Assembly: GCF_030433645.1 (NCBI RefSeq) | Contig: NZ_JAROCG010000001.1 | Location: 310,001 to 374,000, forward strand | Reading direction: 5' to 3' | Origin: Arthrobacter burdickii | GTDB lineage: Bacteria; Actinomycetota; Actinomycetes; Actinomycetales; Micrococcaceae | Length of the DNA: 64,000 bases | In this document: positions 41,762 to 51,229 of the stretch, piece by piece | How the letters are laid out: each line of letters begins with the position of its first letter | Numbering within the stretch: the first letter of the stretch is position 1 | Program-made: the position numbers and the translations under genes | The notes under the pieces: generated by a model | What the model was told of the DNA's origin: nothing | Databases searched by the model: none | The model's input: the letters and a program-made list of their open reading frames with translations, nothing else

Positions 41762-42895
41762 ATGCAGCCAGTACTTGCTCGTCGCAGGTCCTTCCGGAGT
41801 GTGGCCGCAACCGCCGCGGCCGCGGCAGCCCTCCTGGCGGTCTCCGTCACGGGGTGCACCAGTGCCGCGGAGCCGGCTGGCCGGCAGTCCCCAACGCTTC
41901 AGTCCCCCGCGGCGACCGCCGCCAAGGGTTCCGCACCGGTCTCCAGCACGTCCACGTCCTCGAGTGGGTCGCCGTCCTCGAGTGGGTCGCCGTCCTCGAG
42001 TGGGTCCGGATCCCCTGGGGGGGATGTTCGGGTTGCTGCTGTCGGTGACATGAACGGTGCCAAGACCGATGATCCTGATAGCCCGTCCGGCCGGAACGGT
42101 GCGGCGATCACCCGGCTCGTGGAGAACGACGAGATCGACGCATTCCTGGGGCTCGGGGACTTTCAGTACGACACCGCGTACTGCGCCGACTACGTGGACT
42201 ACTGGAAGCGGCTGTGGGGCGGCACGATGCCCAAGCTGTACTGGGTGTCCGCCCCCAACCACGACTGGAAACCCGGCCGCAACGAAGACCTCGACAACTT
42301 CATGAACGGGCAATGCCCGGGGTCCACGGCGAAGGCTGCCATCAACGAGCAGCGCGGGTTCATCGGCAACGGGAAACCGTATTCGAAGGACTTCGGGAAC
42401 TGGCACTTCGCGTTCCTGTCGTCCGCGCACTGGGAGTACGATTCCACGAAGGCCCGGGAGATGACCGAGTGGCTGGACAACGACCTCGCTGCTGCTCGGG
42501 CGGCCGGAAAGCACCTGGCCGTCGTCTACCACGAACCGTACTTCACATCGAACACCGACCAACATGAGCGGGCCGCCGACCACAAGCCGTGGATCGACGT
42601 GATGTGGAAGCACAGGGTCCGCCTGACCCTGTCAGGGTCACAGCACAACTACGAACGCTCCTGTCCGGTGGACAACGCCGACCGGTGCGTCAGTGACGGT
42701 ATGACAGCGTTCCAGGTCTCCACGGGAGGTGCCGGCCTCCGCTCCTTCACCAGCCGTCCGCCGTACATCGAGAAACGGTTCAGCGACACCCACGGGTACC
42801 TCCGATTGACGCTTCGGGACGACGGGTCTTTCGACTGGGAGTTCGTTCCGACGACGGGGTCCAGCACGGACTCAGGGACGCGACCGGCGCCGTGA
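41762..42895 (+). CDS. Metallophosphoesterase lipoprotein
   Basis: The 377-residue protein has a signal peptide ending in lipobox SVTGC and a Ser/Gly/Pro linker coded by an 18-bp tandem repeat (41956-42009). A calcineurin-like phosphoesterase domain follows, with metal-site motifs VAAVGDMNG, LGLGDFQYD, SAPNHDW, LAVVYHEP and SGSQHNYE. It is anchored outside the membrane and hydrolyses phosphate esters of unknown identity. ATG follows AAAGGG. It faces the two-component system gene convergently. Confidence 0.88.
   Translation: MQPVLARRRSFRSVAATAAAAAALLAVSVTGCTSAAEPAGRQSPTLQSPAATAAKGSAPVSSTSTSSSGSPSSSGSPSSSGSGSPGGDVRVAAVGDMNGAKTDDPDSPSGRNGAAITRLVENDEIDAFLGLGDFQYDTAYCADYVDYWKRLWGGTMPKLYWVSAPNHDWKPGRNEDLDNFMNGQCPGSTAKAAINEQRGFIGNGKPYSKDFGNWHFAFLSSAHWEYDSTKAREMTEWLDNDLAAARAAGKHLAVVYHEPYFTSNTDQHERAADHKPWIDVMWKHRVRLTLSGSQHNYERSCPVDNADRCVSDGMTAFQVSTGGAGLRSFTSRPPYIEKRFSDTHGYLRLTLRDDGSFDWEFVPTTGSSTDSGTRPAP
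41956..42009 (+). repeat. 18-bp tandem repeat in linker
   Basis: Three units of GTCCTCGAGTGGGTCGCC code for repeated SSGSPS residues in the linker of the phosphoesterase. Unit 3 differs at its end. Repeat-number change would alter linker length. Confidence 0.85.
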
Positions 42896-43182
42896 CGGGA
42901 AGCCATGACCGGCGCCGCCGCGTTTATCGCCAGCAGCTAAATGTAGCGCTGGCAGTTCGAGGGTACGTCCCTAAAGGGCGTTCCGCGGTCTGACGAACCG
43001 CAGTTTCGTGTGAACTCACCCACCGTTGATTCCATCAGCACATATTTTGACTGTTGGTCGATCCAGGCATCGATGGTGCTGTCCTCAATGGTCCCGGAGT
43101 AACTTCATTCCCGCATCCAAGCTGGCGGTCAGAAGTTCGTTTTGTGGGGGCAGGGGCGCAGAGATGGAACAAGCCCAGCACC

Positions 43183-44763
43183 TCACATCTCCTTGCCTTC
43201 AATCTTCGGCCGTATGGCTGAAGGGGACTGCAGAGGCAGGGTGACGACGAAGCGCGTGTGGCCGTCGGTGTTCTCGGTAGCGAGGATGGTGCCCGCATGG
43301 GCGCGGATGATGTTTTTGCTGATTGCCAGGCCTAAGCCACTGCCGCCGCTTTCGCGGGTGCGGCTCTCATCGAGGCGGACGAAGCGTTCGAAGACGCGTT
43401 CGCGCTGGGTTTCGGGGATCCTGTCGCCATCGTTGTCGATGGTCAGAATTGCTTGTCCATGGCCGTGTGAGTCACTCGCGTCAGAGCTGGCATGCGTGCT
43501 CGGATGCTCGCTGGCGCTGTTGCTTAGATTGATGCTGATAGTGGAGGCGGCGTGCCGGTCGGCGTTGTTCAGGAGGTTTCGGATGACCTGAGTAATGCGG
43601 TGGGGGTCTGCGGTGATGCGGACGGGCTCGATGTGGGCGTGGATGGCGTGACGCGACACGGATTTCAGCCGGTTCAGTTCCTCGAGGAGTAGATCGTCGA
43701 GGTCAACGTCCTGCATGACGAATTTGAGTCCGGCATCGTCGATTTTCGCAAGCGTCAGCAGGTCTTCGACGAGGTATCCCATCCTGAGTGCTTGGGTTTG
43801 CAGCATGGCGGAGGTCTCGCGCCAGGTCACATCGGACGAGTCGGCGGCGGCGATTTCGAGTCCTGTTGTCAGGGTGGCCAGGGGACTGCGTAGCTCGTGG
43901 CTGGCGTCCGTGACGAACCGCCGCTGGGCGGCATCGGCGCTCTGCAGGCGGGCCAGCATGCCGTTCATGGTCGTAGCCAGTCGTTCGATTTCGTCCCGGG
44001 TAGGGGGTACTTCGACGCGTTCGTCGAGGTGCTGGTGAGAGATACCGGCGACCGTTGAGCGGATCCGTTCAACCGGCCGGAGCGCCCGTCCGACGAGAAA
44101 CCACATGAGTGTTCCCGCCAGGGCGAGCAGGACCGGCACCCCGGTGAGGAGGAACCAACCGACGGTGCTGATGGCGTCGCGTTCGATGGCGGTGGATACA
44201 CCGACCGCGACCACCATGTCCCCACCCGGGGTGGTAATCCCCTCGGCTGCCACGATGTAGTCATCGACGTCGACCATGCCGATCAGCCCAGGAGCTTCGG
44301 AAAGGTAGGACTGTCCGGCAGCAAGATGTTCCCCGCTATACAACGGATCGTCCATGGACGCGTCGGTGGTGGCGATGACGGTGCCGCCCGGGCTGATGAC
44401 CTGCGCTACCTGCGTTCCGGAGCTTTCGCCGGTGCCGGTTCCTTCACCAGCCAGATCACCGGCGAGATCACCAGGGAGATCATTGGGAAGGGATTCAGGG
44501 TCGTTCTCCTGGATCTGTTCGGCGATGGTGTCGCGGCGCTGCACGGCGAGATCCCGGGCGTTGTCCAGGAGCGAGGACCGCAGCACTGACAGGAGGATGA
44601 CACCGGCGATGATCAGGATGACGGCCATGGTGACGACCGCGGCCAGGACGGCCTGCTGGCGCACGCCCCACCTGGCTAGCCAAGGGAGACCTGTTCGCAG
44701 GGGGCCCGGTGTGGAGGGGGTCATTGGCGGTGGGCCGACGTGCGGGCCGGGGTCAGCGTTCAT
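43183..44763 (-). CDS. Membrane sensor histidine kinase
   Basis: The 526-residue protein has a transmembrane segment (VLAAVVTMAVILIIAGVILLSV), an extracytoplasmic sensor region with a low-complexity stretch (NDLPGDLAGDLAGEGTGTGESSGT), a second membrane segment (VGWFLLTGVPVLLALAGTLMWFLVG) and a HAMP. A HisKA phosphoacceptor (DASHELRSPLATL) and a HATPase (NLLNNADRHA, then GGSGLGLAISKNI) follow. Its ATG overlaps the regulator's stop by 11 bp. It is flanked by envelope genes (DedA, PepSY, PAP2), which suggests envelope stress sensing. Confidence 0.9.
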   Translation of the reverse strand: MNADPGPHVGPPPMTPSTPGPLRTGLPWLARWGVRQQAVLAAVVTMAVILIIAGVILLSVLRSSLLDNARDLAVQRRDTIAEQIQENDPESLPNDLPGDLAGDLAGEGTGTGESSGTQVAQVISPGGTVIATTDASMDDPLYSGEHLAAGQSYLSEAPGLIGMVDVDDYIVAAEGITTPGGDMVVAVGVSTAIERDAISTVGWFLLTGVPVLLALAGTLMWFLVGRALRPVERIRSTVAGISHQHLDERVEVPPTRDEIERLATTMNGMLARLQSADAAQRRFVTDASHELRSPLATLTTGLEIAAADSSDVTWRETSAMLQTQALRMGYLVEDLLTLAKIDDAGLKFVMQDVDLDDLLLEELNRLKSVSRHAIHAHIEPVRITADPHRITQVIRNLLNNADRHAASTISINLSNSASEHPSTHASSDASDSHGHGQAILTIDNDGDRIPETQRERVFERFVRLDESRTRESGGSGLGLAISKNIIRAHAGTILATENTDGHTRFVVTLPLQSPSAIRPKIEGKEM

Positions 44764-45430
44764 CGGAGACCAGGCAGTAGCCCATGCCTCGGACGGTGGT
44801 CAGGGTGCTCATGCCAAAGGGTGCGTCGAGTTTCTTGCGCAGGTACCCCACGTATACCTCGACGACGTTGTCGCTGCCCTCGTAGGCTGCGTCCCAGACG
44901 TTATCGAGGATCTCTGCTTTGGACACCACCTGGTCGTGGTGACGCATCAGATAGTGCACGATGGCGTACTCCTTCGGCGTCAGCGCGATAGGGGCCCCTC
45001 CCCGGGTCACCCTGCGCCGCACGGGGTCCAGGAGGAGAGATCCGACGCTCAACGAGACCGGGCGCTCTGGAGCACCACGGCGGATCAGCGCCCGCAGGTG
45101 TGCGACGAGGACGATGAAGCTGAAGGGTTTAGTCAGGTAGTCGTCGGCGCCAAGATCAAAGGCGTCCGTCTGGTCGTACTCGCCGTCCTTCGCCGTGAGC
45201 ATCAGCACGGGAGTCCAGATTTTCGCTGCCCGGATTTCCTTAAGGACCTGGTAGCCATGCTTGCCCGGAAGCATGATGTCCAGGACCGCGGCGTCGTAGG
45301 GATTCTCCACCGCCATCCACGCCCCGGTGACGCCGTCGTGGGCGACATCGACCACGAAACCCTCATTGGTAAGCCCCCGGCGGATTGACTCGGCCAAGTC
45401 CTTCTCGTCCTCGACCAGCAGCACACGCAT
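44753..45430 (-). CDS. OmpR/PhoB family response regulator
   Basis: The receiver domain (RVLLVEDEKDLAESIRRGL, phosphoacceptor in AAVLDIMLPGKHG, Lys in YLTKPF) is followed by a winged-helix DNA-binding domain (LTPKEYAIVHYLMRHHDQVVSKAEILDNVWD, then VVEVYVGYLRKKLDAP and TVRGMGYCL). I chose ATG 45430 with GAGGAAG upstream. It is cotranscribed with the kinase. Likely targets are the neighbouring PepSY and SGNH genes and itself, by analogy with similar clusters. Confidence 0.92.
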   Translation of the reverse strand: MRVLLVEDEKDLAESIRRGLTNEGFVVDVAHDGVTGAWMAVENPYDAAVLDIMLPGKHGYQVLKEIRAAKIWTPVLMLTAKDGEYDQTDAFDLGADDYLTKPFSFIVLVAHLRALIRRGAPERPVSLSVGSLLLDPVRRRVTRGGAPIALTPKEYAIVHYLMRHHDQVVSKAEILDNVWDAAYEGSDNVVEVYVGYLRKKLDAPFGMSTLTTVRGMGYCLVSDER

Positions 45431-45540
45431 CAGGCTTCCTCTTTCCGTCACGTCGATGTCATCGTAGCGATGCAGGCCTTGAACAAGCTGAGCGAGCTGA
45501 GCCTAGCTAACCAGAGGGCAACCCGGACAGGTGATGTGAC

Positions 45541-46269
45541 TCATGCGGCCGACTCGTCCTGTCCCTGTGTCTGTGCCGTCGACGGCGTAGCTGATGTGCC
45601 GGCCCGGTTGCGGCGTACGTGTCGGGTCACCTCGATGATGGTGGGGACCACGGAGACGACAACGATTACCAACGCGATGAGGTCGACGTGACCGGCGATG
45701 AAGGGCACGCCCCCGAGCACGGAACCGGCAAGTACCAGCCCCGCACCCCAGAGGACCCCGCCGAGGACGTTCCACATCAGAAATGACCGGTATCGGTAGT
45801 GGGCAGCGCCGGCCGCCAGCGGAACAAAGGTCCTGGCAAAGGGTACGAACCGGGCCAGCACGAGCGATCGGCCCCCATACCGGGTGAAAAAATGCTCGGC
45901 AGCGGTGAGGTACCGGGTGTTCAGGATGCGGGCGTCCTCCTTGAACAATCTTCGTCCGAAGCTCCGCCCCAGCCAGTACCCGACCTGGTCCCCCGTGATG
46001 GCCGCTGCCACAACCACCGCGATCAGCAGTATCAGCGGTAGATCCAACCGGGCATGCAACAATCCGGCCGTGAAAATCAGGGAATCCCCCGGGAGGAAGG
46101 GAAACAGCACCCCGGATTCGACGAACACGATCCCGGCGACCACCAGCAGAACCCATCCTCCGGCGTGTTGCAGGAGCGCGGACGGATCAGTCACATCGCC
46201 CAGCGACAAACCAGCAGGCAGCACGGTCGTCGTCGCCGTGGTCATCGCACCGACCATAGGTGTCATCAT
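45541..46269 (-). CDS. DedA family (VTT-domain) membrane protein
   Basis: The 242-residue protein shows the DedA signatures FVESGVLFPFLPGDSLIFTAG, GDQVGYWLGRSFG, FFTRYGGRSLVLARFVPFARTFVPLAAGA and a final membrane segment. DedA proteins are thought to move lipid carriers such as undecaprenyl phosphate across the membrane. ATG 46269 has AGGGGA upstream and overlaps the stop of a 43-codon frame. The nearby PAP2 phosphatase could act on the same carrier lipid. Confidence 0.9.
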   Translation of the reverse strand: MMTPMVGAMTTATTTVLPAGLSLGDVTDPSALLQHAGGWVLLVVAGIVFVESGVLFPFLPGDSLIFTAGLLHARLDLPLILLIAVVVAAAITGDQVGYWLGRSFGRRLFKEDARILNTRYLTAAEHFFTRYGGRSLVLARFVPFARTFVPLAAGAAHYRYRSFLMWNVLGGVLWGAGLVLAGSVLGGVPFIAGHVDLIALVIVVVSVVPTIIEVTRHVRRNRAGTSATPSTAQTQGQDESAA

Positions 46270-46397
46270 GCGTCATTCCCCTTGGTTTCCTTGCGCAGGA
46301 CGGCGGCATCGGCGGTCTCGAGGTACCGGACCATGGCTGGGGCCAGCACGAGGAAGGCTCCGAGGAGCTCTACGCGCCTGCAGTGTTCGGCAACCAT
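46266..46397 (-). CDS. Possible 43-residue membrane peptide coupled to dedA
   Basis: A short frame from ATG 46397 reads MVAEHCRRVELLGAFLVLAP, then a charged tail, and stops within the dedA start codon region (TGA at 46266-46268 overlaps ATG 46267-46269). It has one hydrophobic segment and a basic/acidic tail. The tight overlap suggests translational coupling, but the ribosome-binding site is weak and no family is recognised. Confidence 0.35.
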   Translation of the reverse strand: MVAEHCRRVELLGAFLVLAPAMVRYLETADAAVLRKETKGNDA

Positions 46398-46547
46398 TCC
46401 ACGGACAACCTGAGAGTTCGCTGAGCGAAAGCACCCTGATCGGGAGGAAGAGGCTGGACAGCGTTAGGACTGCGCTGGGAATGGGTTAGGAATGGGTCCG
46501 GCCGTGCGCGGCCGGGGTAAGTGGGCTCCCGATAGGGGGCGGTGCGG

Positions 46548-47165
46548 CTACTTGCCGTGGGTGGCGTCCTGAGCGGCGTCTGCGGCGTCGTTCATTTCGC
46601 CGTCCGCGCCGTTGTCGTCCTGCGAGCCAGCCCCATCCGCCTCGTCGGCTTCATCGGTTCCGCCACCGTCGGCGCCCTCGTCGTCACCGGCTTCAGAGGC
46701 CAGGATTGTGCCGTTGCCGGCATCGACCGTCACTTCGGTCACTGCGCCGGCCCCGTCCTTGACGGTTACGTCGTAGACGAGGAACCCATCGTCGCCGCTG
46801 AGCTCAGTGCTGATGGCGGTGCTACCAGGGACGGATGCGGTTGCGGCCCCCTCGGCCCCTGTCGCGTCGATAGTGGCCAACTGGGTGAGTTGAGCGGATT
46901 CCTCGGCGTCGGGGACCTCGGTGGCCGACTCGGGGACCGGGATCGATCCCTTCACCAACGCTTCGTCCTGGTCGTTCTGCCCGTCCTGGTCGTTCTGCTC
47001 GTTCTGCCCGTCCTGCTCGTCCTGCTCGTTCTGGGTTGTCCCTGATGCGGGCGTGCTGGCGCTATTGGCGTTGGCGACAGCCACGCCGACGAGAACGGTG
47101 CCGCTGACCAGAGCCAGACCCGCGAGGGACCCCACCAGGGCCTTCTTATTCTGCGTGATCTTCAT
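46548..47165 (-). CDS. PepSY domain-containing protein
   Basis: The 205-residue protein has a Sec-type signal (MKITQNKKALVGSLAGLALV), then a Gln/Asn/Asp-rich linker (repeats of DQNEQ type). A PepSY-like domain follows (VPESATEVPDAEESAQLTQLATIDATGAEGAA, then DGFLVYDVTVKDGAGAVTEVTVDAGNGTILAS) and a long acidic tail. PepSY proteins are often controlled by adjacent two-component systems and may inhibit proteases outside the cell. I chose ATG 47165. The linker is coded by a CTCGTTCTG-type repeat. Confidence 0.85.
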   Translation of the reverse strand: MKITQNKKALVGSLAGLALVSGTVLVGVAVANANSASTPASGTTQNEQDEQDGQNEQNDQDGQNDQDEALVKGSIPVPESATEVPDAEESAQLTQLATIDATGAEGAATASVPGSTAISTELSGDDGFLVYDVTVKDGAGAVTEVTVDAGNGTILASEAGDDEGADGGGTDEADEADGAGSQDDNGADGEMNDAADAAQDATHGK

Positions 47166-47545
47166 GGATTGACTGCCTTTCAACCACCGGACGGTCACCC
47201 GTGGTGCGAACTGTAGGGTCCGTGTTCTCTTCGGGTCCGGCCCGTTGTGGGGTGCTTGAGCCAATTCTCGTCCCCGACCGCTTAGAGGAGGCTGAGAACA
47301 CCTGAGAATCCCGCCCGCCCCACATCAGGCCCTCCCCGAACGTGCACTGCACTTGCGGATGGTCCTGCAGGTAAGGGCGCCCGAAGTACTCTTGTCTGGT
47401 TCCTGAAAATTCCGGTCTCTCACGCTGATGCTCGTAGCCTCGTGGGACTCTCAGGGTCCGTTCAAGGTCCGTGGTCGACACTGCTCCTATTGACGTTCGC
47501 CGCATCGATGGCGGACTATCGGGCCGGGCGGCGCAGGGAGACACC

Positions 47546-48502
47546 ATGGACAGGACAGGACTCAGGCACAGGGCAGGACACAGACGACTTCGGGCCGCGA
47601 TCACTGTGGGCGCACCTTTCGCCGTTGGCATCCTGCTGATAGCGGCGGCCGCGGACGGCAGCCTCCTCGCCCCCGGTGCACGCAGCACAATCGCGCCCAC
47701 GACAGCCGCGAGCCATGCCCCCGCGAGACAAGTCGGGCACGCCGCCCCAGCCTCCCCGACGGCATCTGCCAGCCCCACCACGGGGGTCATCCCCGAACCT
47801 CCTACCGCCGAACCGTCTCCCGCGCAGTGCATCGATCCCATCAGCAAAGGACCCGGGCTAAAATTGCCCGATCCCGGAAGGGCAGCTCTGCTGATTGGCG
47901 ACTCCCAGTCCGGTGGCGCGGCCGGAGTCCCCGCCCAGAGGACTTGGACGCAGGCCGGGCTCCGCGGTGCAGGGTACGACGTCCGGTTCGTCGGGGCCGG
48001 TGGCACCGGATTCGTGGCCACCACCAGCAGCGCAACCAATTACCCCTCGGCGCTCACACAGGGACAGTGGACCCTGCCATGCACGGATCCGGCCCTGATC
48101 GTCATTCAGGGCGGCGGCAACGACGCCACCCAGGGTGCAACCGACGCGCAGATCACCGGCGGCGCCGACGCGGTCGTCTCCACACTCACCCGAACCTACC
48201 CCTCCTCGGTGATTGTCATGATCGGGACGCTGGCACGAGGAGCGGCCGCCGGTGGTGGACGACGCACCGCGGTCGACGGGGTCCTGGGCGCTTACGCACT
48301 CGGTCATCACCTGGCTTTCATCAGCGCGGGCGACTGGTTGACCCGCTACCAGGCAAGCTCTCAGTTGGCAGACGGGGTGCACCTGACCCAGGCCGGCCAC
48401 GATCATCTCGCCGGAGTGCTCGGGACACAGCTGAACGAGCTGCAGCTCACTCAGACTGATCTTGCCCGTGCCCAGCAGACCCGGCCGAACGCCGAGCGCT
48501 GA
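47546..48502 (+). CDS. Secreted or anchored SGNH hydrolase
   Basis: The 318-residue protein has an N-terminal membrane or signal segment (AAITVGAPFAVGILLIAAAA), a Pro/Thr/Ala-rich linker and an SGNH domain: catalytic Ser in LLIGDSQSGG, GGGND in VIQGGGNDATQG, and Asp/His in DGVHLTQAGHDH. It is probably an extracytoplasmic esterase, perhaps acting on cell-wall polysaccharide acyl groups. I chose ATG 47546 with GGGAG upstream. It is divergent from the PepSY gene. Confidence 0.85.
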   Translation: MDRTGLRHRAGHRRLRAAITVGAPFAVGILLIAAAADGSLLAPGARSTIAPTTAASHAPARQVGHAAPASPTASASPTTGVIPEPPTAEPSPAQCIDPISKGPGLKLPDPGRAALLIGDSQSGGAAGVPAQRTWTQAGLRGAGYDVRFVGAGGTGFVATTSSATNYPSALTQGQWTLPCTDPALIVIQGGGNDATQGATDAQITGGADAVVSTLTRTYPSSVIVMIGTLARGAAAGGGRRTAVDGVLGAYALGHHLAFISAGDWLTRYQASSQLADGVHLTQAGHDHLAGVLGTQLNELQLTQTDLARAQQTRPNAER

Positions 48503-48776
48503 ACCGATCCCTGGTCAGCAGGTACCGGACACCCCACTTCGGAGCCCGGCGCGAAGTGGACGACCGACGGGCGGGTGCGATGCAGTGGCCGGTGGATCGT
48601 GGACCGTGGCCGGCACCGCGTGGGTCGCCGACGGACGAAACCGCAAGGAAAAGGGGCTCAGCGTTCTCACAGAATCGCCGCTTTACGGTATGCCTGAGGG
48701 CTTCTTCACCTGACGACGCAGGTGGCCATGGAGGCACAACAACGCCAGCATCGGGCCCGTAGCAAAGGAACAATCA

Positions 48777-49673
48777 ATGGATCCGGATAGCAACTCCCAC
48801 TCCACCCAACGCGCAGGTGATCCTGCTACGGGGGGCGATCCGCTTGGCGGCGAGCAGGACCGCTTCGCGGCAGGACGGGACCTGACGCGCTGGAGGACAC
48901 CACCGGGCCGATGGCTGGCTCGGTGGACGCACCGCCTCAGCGCCCGGTTGGGCCCGCACGCTGCACTGGTCATACCGCTATGCGTCGGGGCTGTCCTGGC
49001 ATTGTTGCTGACCATCGGGTCGGCAGGGATCTACGACGCTGTCACCGAAAACGATGGTGTCGCGACGCTGGATCATCCGCTGCTGAACGCCGCCGAGGGC
49101 CTGCGATCTCCGACCCTCAATACCTTGGTGACCGGCTACACGAACATCGGCGGCCCGATCGCGATGCCCCTCCTGGCTGTGGGCTTCATGATGATCCTGG
49201 CTGTTCGCCGTCGTTCCTGGACACCTGTCGTCCTGATCGTCGCCGCTGCGGCCGGGTCGCTGCTGATGACGATCGTGGGGAAGCATTTCATCGGTCGCAC
49301 CCGGCCTCCCCTGATCGATGCCGTCCCACCATATGAGTATTCGGCGTCCTTCCCGAGCGGGCATTCCCTCAATGCCCTCGTGATCGCAGGGATCATCGCG
49401 TATCTGCTCCTGCTGCGTCAGCACAGCCACCGGGCGGGAGTCCTCATCGTCGTAGTGGCTGCGGTCTTCGCGTTCAGCATGGGCCTCAGCCGCGTCTACC
49501 TCGGCCACCACTGGTTCACCGATGTGCTGGTCGCCTGGACCCTCGGAGCCGCGTGGCTCGCCCTGGTCATCACCGCCCACCGCCTCTATCTGACAGCTCA
49601 ACACCGCACGAGAGCACGGACACGGAACAGCCAGACCGTCACCGACCATCCGGACCCGGGACCAGCAGCGTGA
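48777..49673 (+). CDS. PAP2 family phosphatase
   Basis: The 298-residue protein has six membrane segments and the three PAP2 motifs: KHFIGRTRPP, PSGHSLNA and SRVYLGHHWFTDV, with both catalytic His residues. A long charged N-terminus precedes them. It dephosphorylates a lipid pyrophosphate or phosphatidate at the outer membrane face. ATG follows AAAGGAA. It shares the neighbourhood with DedA and the two-component system. Confidence 0.92.
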   Translation: MDPDSNSHSTQRAGDPATGGDPLGGEQDRFAAGRDLTRWRTPPGRWLARWTHRLSARLGPHAALVIPLCVGAVLALLLTIGSAGIYDAVTENDGVATLDHPLLNAAEGLRSPTLNTLVTGYTNIGGPIAMPLLAVGFMMILAVRRRSWTPVVLIVAAAAGSLLMTIVGKHFIGRTRPPLIDAVPPYEYSASFPSGHSLNALVIAGIIAYLLLLRQHSHRAGVLIVVVAAVFAFSMGLSRVYLGHHWFTDVLVAWTLGAAWLALVITAHRLYLTAQHRTRARTRNSQTVTDHPDPGPAA

Positions 49674-49891
49674 GCCTTCCCTGCCATAGGTAGCCGCAAA
49701 TCCGCTTCCGGTTCTGGCTGAGCTTCCCTCTTCGCGTGGAGCCCCCGGGGACTTCTCAGCATCTCTTCAACGTCCGCGACTGACACTGATGACAACACCG
49801 GTCGTCTCCGCTCGATGGCCGCCCTCGACCGTTCTTGAGGGCACGGCATAAGTCAGCGGGGGACTAATGAAGACCCTCGAGGAGATCAGCC

Positions 49892-51172
49892 ATGGATCGA
49901 ACACACCACGTCAGTCCCGCGGCGCCCCGCTCTGCACGACAGATGCTCAGCAAGGTCCCCGAAATCACCCTCTGGTTCTGGATCATCAAGATTCTTTGCA
50001 CCACCGTCGGTGAGAGCTTCGCCGACTACATCAACATGGCCCTGGGCGTCGGGCTCGTCGCCACCGCAGTCATCTTCACCCTCGTCACCGCCGTCGTGCT
50101 CACCGCGCAGATGCGCCTTCGCCGGTACCGCCCCGACGCCTACTGGCTGACCGTCGTCGTCATGAGCATCACCGGGACCCTGTACACCGACTTCCTGACC
50201 GACCAGGCCGGGGTGCCCCTGTGGTTCAGCTCCGTCGTGTTCTCCGTCGTGCTGGCCGTCGTCTTCACGATCTGGTTCATGAAAGAGAGCACCCTGTCGA
50301 TCCACAGCATCGTCAGCGTTCCGCGCGAAGCGTTCTACTGGCTCGCCGTGCTCATCACCTTCGCGCTTGGAACCGCGTTGGGCGACTGGACCCTCGAGCT
50401 CACAGGGTGGGGTCCCGGGCTGTCCATCCTGCTGCCCCTCGTCCTCATCGGCATCGTGACCGCACTCTGGCGCTTCGGCGCCAACCCGGTACTCACCTTC
50501 TGGATCGCCTACATCCTCACCCGCCCCCTGGGCGCCAATATCGGTGACTGGCTCGGCCTCCCGCCGGCCGAAGGAGGGCTCGGGGTGGGCACCTTCATCA
50601 CCAGCGTCCTTTTCCTCGCAGCGATCCTCGCAACCGTCGTATATCTCACCGTCAGCAAGGCCGACGTCGTGGAACGACCCCGCGCCGAAACCGTGCACAC
50701 AGCGACCCCCGCACGGCAACGGACCGCCCTGGGCATCCTGTCAGCCGTGGCGGTCGCGACCATCGCGTTGCTCACGTACACCAACAGCCTTCCGCACACC
50801 AGCGCCCTGGCGGACGAAGGTGCCGGGCCGACCTGCACAGCAGGTTCGACACCCCTGACCGAAGCCGAGGCGCAGAAAGCCGCTCACGCGAACTTCCCCG
50901 CTACGAGCGTCGCCGAGTTCGATGCCATCGCCTCCGAGACCCTCACGTTCGTCACCCAGGGCGATCAGGCCGGAGCCGCCGACCGGGCGACCGACCTCGA
51001 AACCGCGTGGGACGACAACGAGGAGACGTTACTCGCCGCCGATTGCCAGGCCTGGACCTTCATCGACAACCAGATCGATCCCGTCCTGTCCTCCGTCCGC
51101 GCCAGCAACCCCGACCCGGCCACCGAACAGGAAACTCTCCACTCACTCCTTGCAACCCTCGACGGCGCGTAA
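49892..51172 (+). CDS. COG4705-type multi-spanning membrane protein with C-terminal extracytoplasmic domain
   Basis: The first 280 residues contain repeated membrane pairs around the family motif seen in KVPEITLWFWIIKILCTTVGESFADY, FALGTALGDWTLE and TRPLGANIGDWLG. The function of this family is unknown. A further membrane segment (LGILSAVAVATIALLTYT) leads to a soluble 120-residue domain rich in Ala/Glu (PLTEAEAQKAAHANFPATSV), which is predicted to be outside. ATG follows GGAG. It lies between the PAP2 and DUF2231-like genes and is probably in the same envelope regulon. Confidence 0.82.
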   Translation: MDRTHHVSPAAPRSARQMLSKVPEITLWFWIIKILCTTVGESFADYINMALGVGLVATAVIFTLVTAVVLTAQMRLRRYRPDAYWLTVVVMSITGTLYTDFLTDQAGVPLWFSSVVFSVVLAVVFTIWFMKESTLSIHSIVSVPREAFYWLAVLITFALGTALGDWTLELTGWGPGLSILLPLVLIGIVTALWRFGANPVLTFWIAYILTRPLGANIGDWLGLPPAEGGLGVGTFITSVLFLAAILATVVYLTVSKADVVERPRAETVHTATPARQRTALGILSAVAVATIALLTYTNSLPHTSALADEGAGPTCTAGSTPLTEAEAQKAAHANFPATSVAEFDAIASETLTFVTQGDQAGAADRATDLETAWDDNEETLLAADCQAWTFIDNQIDPVLSSVRASNPDPATEQETLHSLLATLDGA

Positions 51173-51229
51173 TGAAGCAGGAGGGGCATCGTCCTCCCGC
51201 GCACCTTCCTTCGTAGAAAGAGTTGTCTC

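Noticed and set aside
50509..50838. Antisense frames over the COG4705-type gene
   Set aside because: Shadows of a membrane-protein gene with strong hydrophobic periodicity on the plus strand.
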